In this document: positions 4,575 to 7,539 of the stretch, in pieces
How positions within the stretch are numbered: position 1 is the stretch's first letter
Layout of the letters: every line of letters begins with the position of its first letter
NCBI GenBank assembly: GCA_021738105.1
Contig: JAIPCS010000166.1
Coordinates: forward strand, 1 to 7,539
Source: Sulfuritalea sp.
GTDB lineage: Bacteria > Pseudomonadota > Gammaproteobacteria > Burkholderiales > Rhodocyclaceae
Length of the DNA: 7,539 nucleotides
Reading direction: 5' to 3'
Made by a program: the position numbers and the translations under genes
The notes under the pieces: generated by a model
Told to the model about the DNA's origin: nothing
The model's database searches: none
The model's input: only the letters and a program-made list of their open reading frames with translations

Positions 4575-4582
4575 CGCTTAGT
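4570..4582. repeat. Palindrome holding both stop codons of convergent genes
   Basis: ACTAA-CGC-TTAGT has 5-bp perfect arms. The TAA of the DUF1178 gene (4572-4574) and the TAA of the phosphoesterase gene (complement of 4578-4580) sit in opposite arms, 3 nt apart. There is no T-run, so it is not a standard rho-independent terminator. Confidence 0.5.
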
Positions 4583-5530
4583 TCACCTGCGGCGCCGGAC
4601 TCCAGAAACGGGGTTTGAATCTGAACACTTTCGGATCTGTCGCATCTGCCGTGCCTTTTATCCAGCCGAAGAAGGGTGATCCGATGGTGATCAGGCGGGT
4701 GAAATTTTTCACCGTTTTGCCTGTATTCGGATCCTCCATCGGGTAGTCGATCTGATGGTAGTGGGTATCGCCATGGACCAACACGACTTGCCCGGCATAG
4801 GCCCGGGTTTTCTCCTGAAGCTGGACCAGAAAATTCCGATAGCCGGTGCGGGGTTTGCCCTCATTGGCGGCGTAAAAGTCAGGGTTTGCATGAATCACAA
4901 TCAGGATTCCGGCGAGATTTCGGCTGTCGGCCAGCGCAAATGCCTGATCCAGCCAGGCGCGATTGGCTGCACTGCGTTCGATGAATTCTGCTGCTGGACC
5001 ACGGCCGGATTTGCCGCCGTTGAAATTGTTGTTGCTGCCTGAGACATTCAGCCCGACGAACAGCGCACCTCCCGCTTCCCAGAGTACGTTCTCGCGATAA
5101 TCGGCAAACGCCGGATCACTGCTCTGTCGTTCGAGTTTCATCGGTCGTCGACCGAGTGAAACCTCGCCGGCAAAGAACAGCTCTCTGAGTTTTCTCAGTC
5201 GCTCTTGCGGATCGTAAGCACCGTTGCTGCGACGATGGCAGTCCGTCCATTCGTTGTCGCCCGGGACATATACAAGCGGTGTTGCCGAACTTTGAAATAG
5301 ATCGCGAATTTCCTTGAACGCCTCATCGCTGCATTTGCTGGAACCGCTCTTGATGTCGCCATCATGAACGATGAAGGCGAGGCTTTCGCGATCCATCTGC
5401 GCCATCAACTCGGGCAGGTTGTCACGTTCCCACTGGTTGTATGGGGTATCGCCAAAGAGGCCGAAGCTGGCCGGCTCCGCTTGAACGTGCGGCACGAGAA
5501 GTGCTCCCAGCAAAAGCAGCAATACTCGGT

Positions 5531-5534
<4 letters not shown>
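4578..5534 (-). CDS. Secreted calcineurin-like metallophosphoesterase
   Basis: The 318-residue product begins with a signal peptide ([19 protein letters not shown], cleavage likely after residue 19), so it should act in the periplasm or outside the cell. Calcineurin-like metal-binding blocks follow in order: FGDTPY (residues 27-32), HDGDIKSG (57-64), VPGDNEW (90-96), VIHANPDF (213-220) and VHGDTHYH (253-260). Block 1 lacks the usual D-x-H histidine and block 3 has GDNE in place of GNHE. C68 and C99 could form a disulfide. The substrate cannot be told from sequence. The start codon is TTG at 5534-5532, overlapping the mutS stop as TTGA. No ATG or GTG upstream of the signal peptide is available, and the next GTG would destroy it. 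Translational coupling to mutS is therefore likely. The gene converges on DUF1178 with a 3-nt gap. Confidence 0.82.
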
Positions 5535-7537
<2,003 letters not shown>

Positions 7538-7539
7538 CC

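Overview
The window looks like a gammaproteobacterial chromosome of fairly high GC, possibly Xanthomonadales or a relative. This placement is loose. It rests on the MutS sequence and on a tRNA-Cys/tRNA-Leu(UAA) pair that recalls the Gly-Cys-Leu tRNA cluster of gammaproteobacteria (E. coli glyW-cysT-leuZ). The left half (1 to about 3960) appears to be accessory DNA and the right half (about 3965 to the end) core chromosome. The border falls on a 3' fragment of tRNA-Cys.

Left half: bases 1-2566 encode a large repetitive surface protein on the + strand. Its upstream part is outside the window. A beta-helix adhesin-like segment with a 228-residue repeat runs to about 975, where the frame breaks. 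The next frame carries four CARDB-type beta-sandwich domains arranged as two 263-residue repeats. Homology between the repeats stops abruptly at 2566, where the gene abuts the truncated end of an oppositely oriented winged-helix regulator (2560-2757, - strand). After an unassigned spacer come an apparently intact toxin-antitoxin pair of the HigB/HigA type (2985-3712) and then, on the - strand, what I read as a decayed scrap of an AbiEii-like nucleotidyltransferase toxin gene (3709-3815). A stretch with short repeats leads to the tRNA-Cys fragment (3965-4012).

Right half: an intact tRNA-Leu(UAA) (4042-4126) is followed after 13 nt by a DUF1178 zinc-ribbon protein gene (4140-4574). Convergent to it, on the - strand, are mutS (5' end outside the window) and a secreted calcineurin-like phosphoesterase gene whose TTG start overlaps the mutS stop codon.

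Interpretation: an integrative element probably entered tRNA-Cys from the left, leaving the chromosomal 3' end of the tRNA as its right attachment site. The DNA next to that site has collected a toxin-antitoxin pair, gene relics and adhesin pieces. The integrase and left attachment site would lie left of the window. I see no wholly new system. The most informative signals are the interrupted tRNA cluster, the two-gene truncation junction and the relics around higBA.
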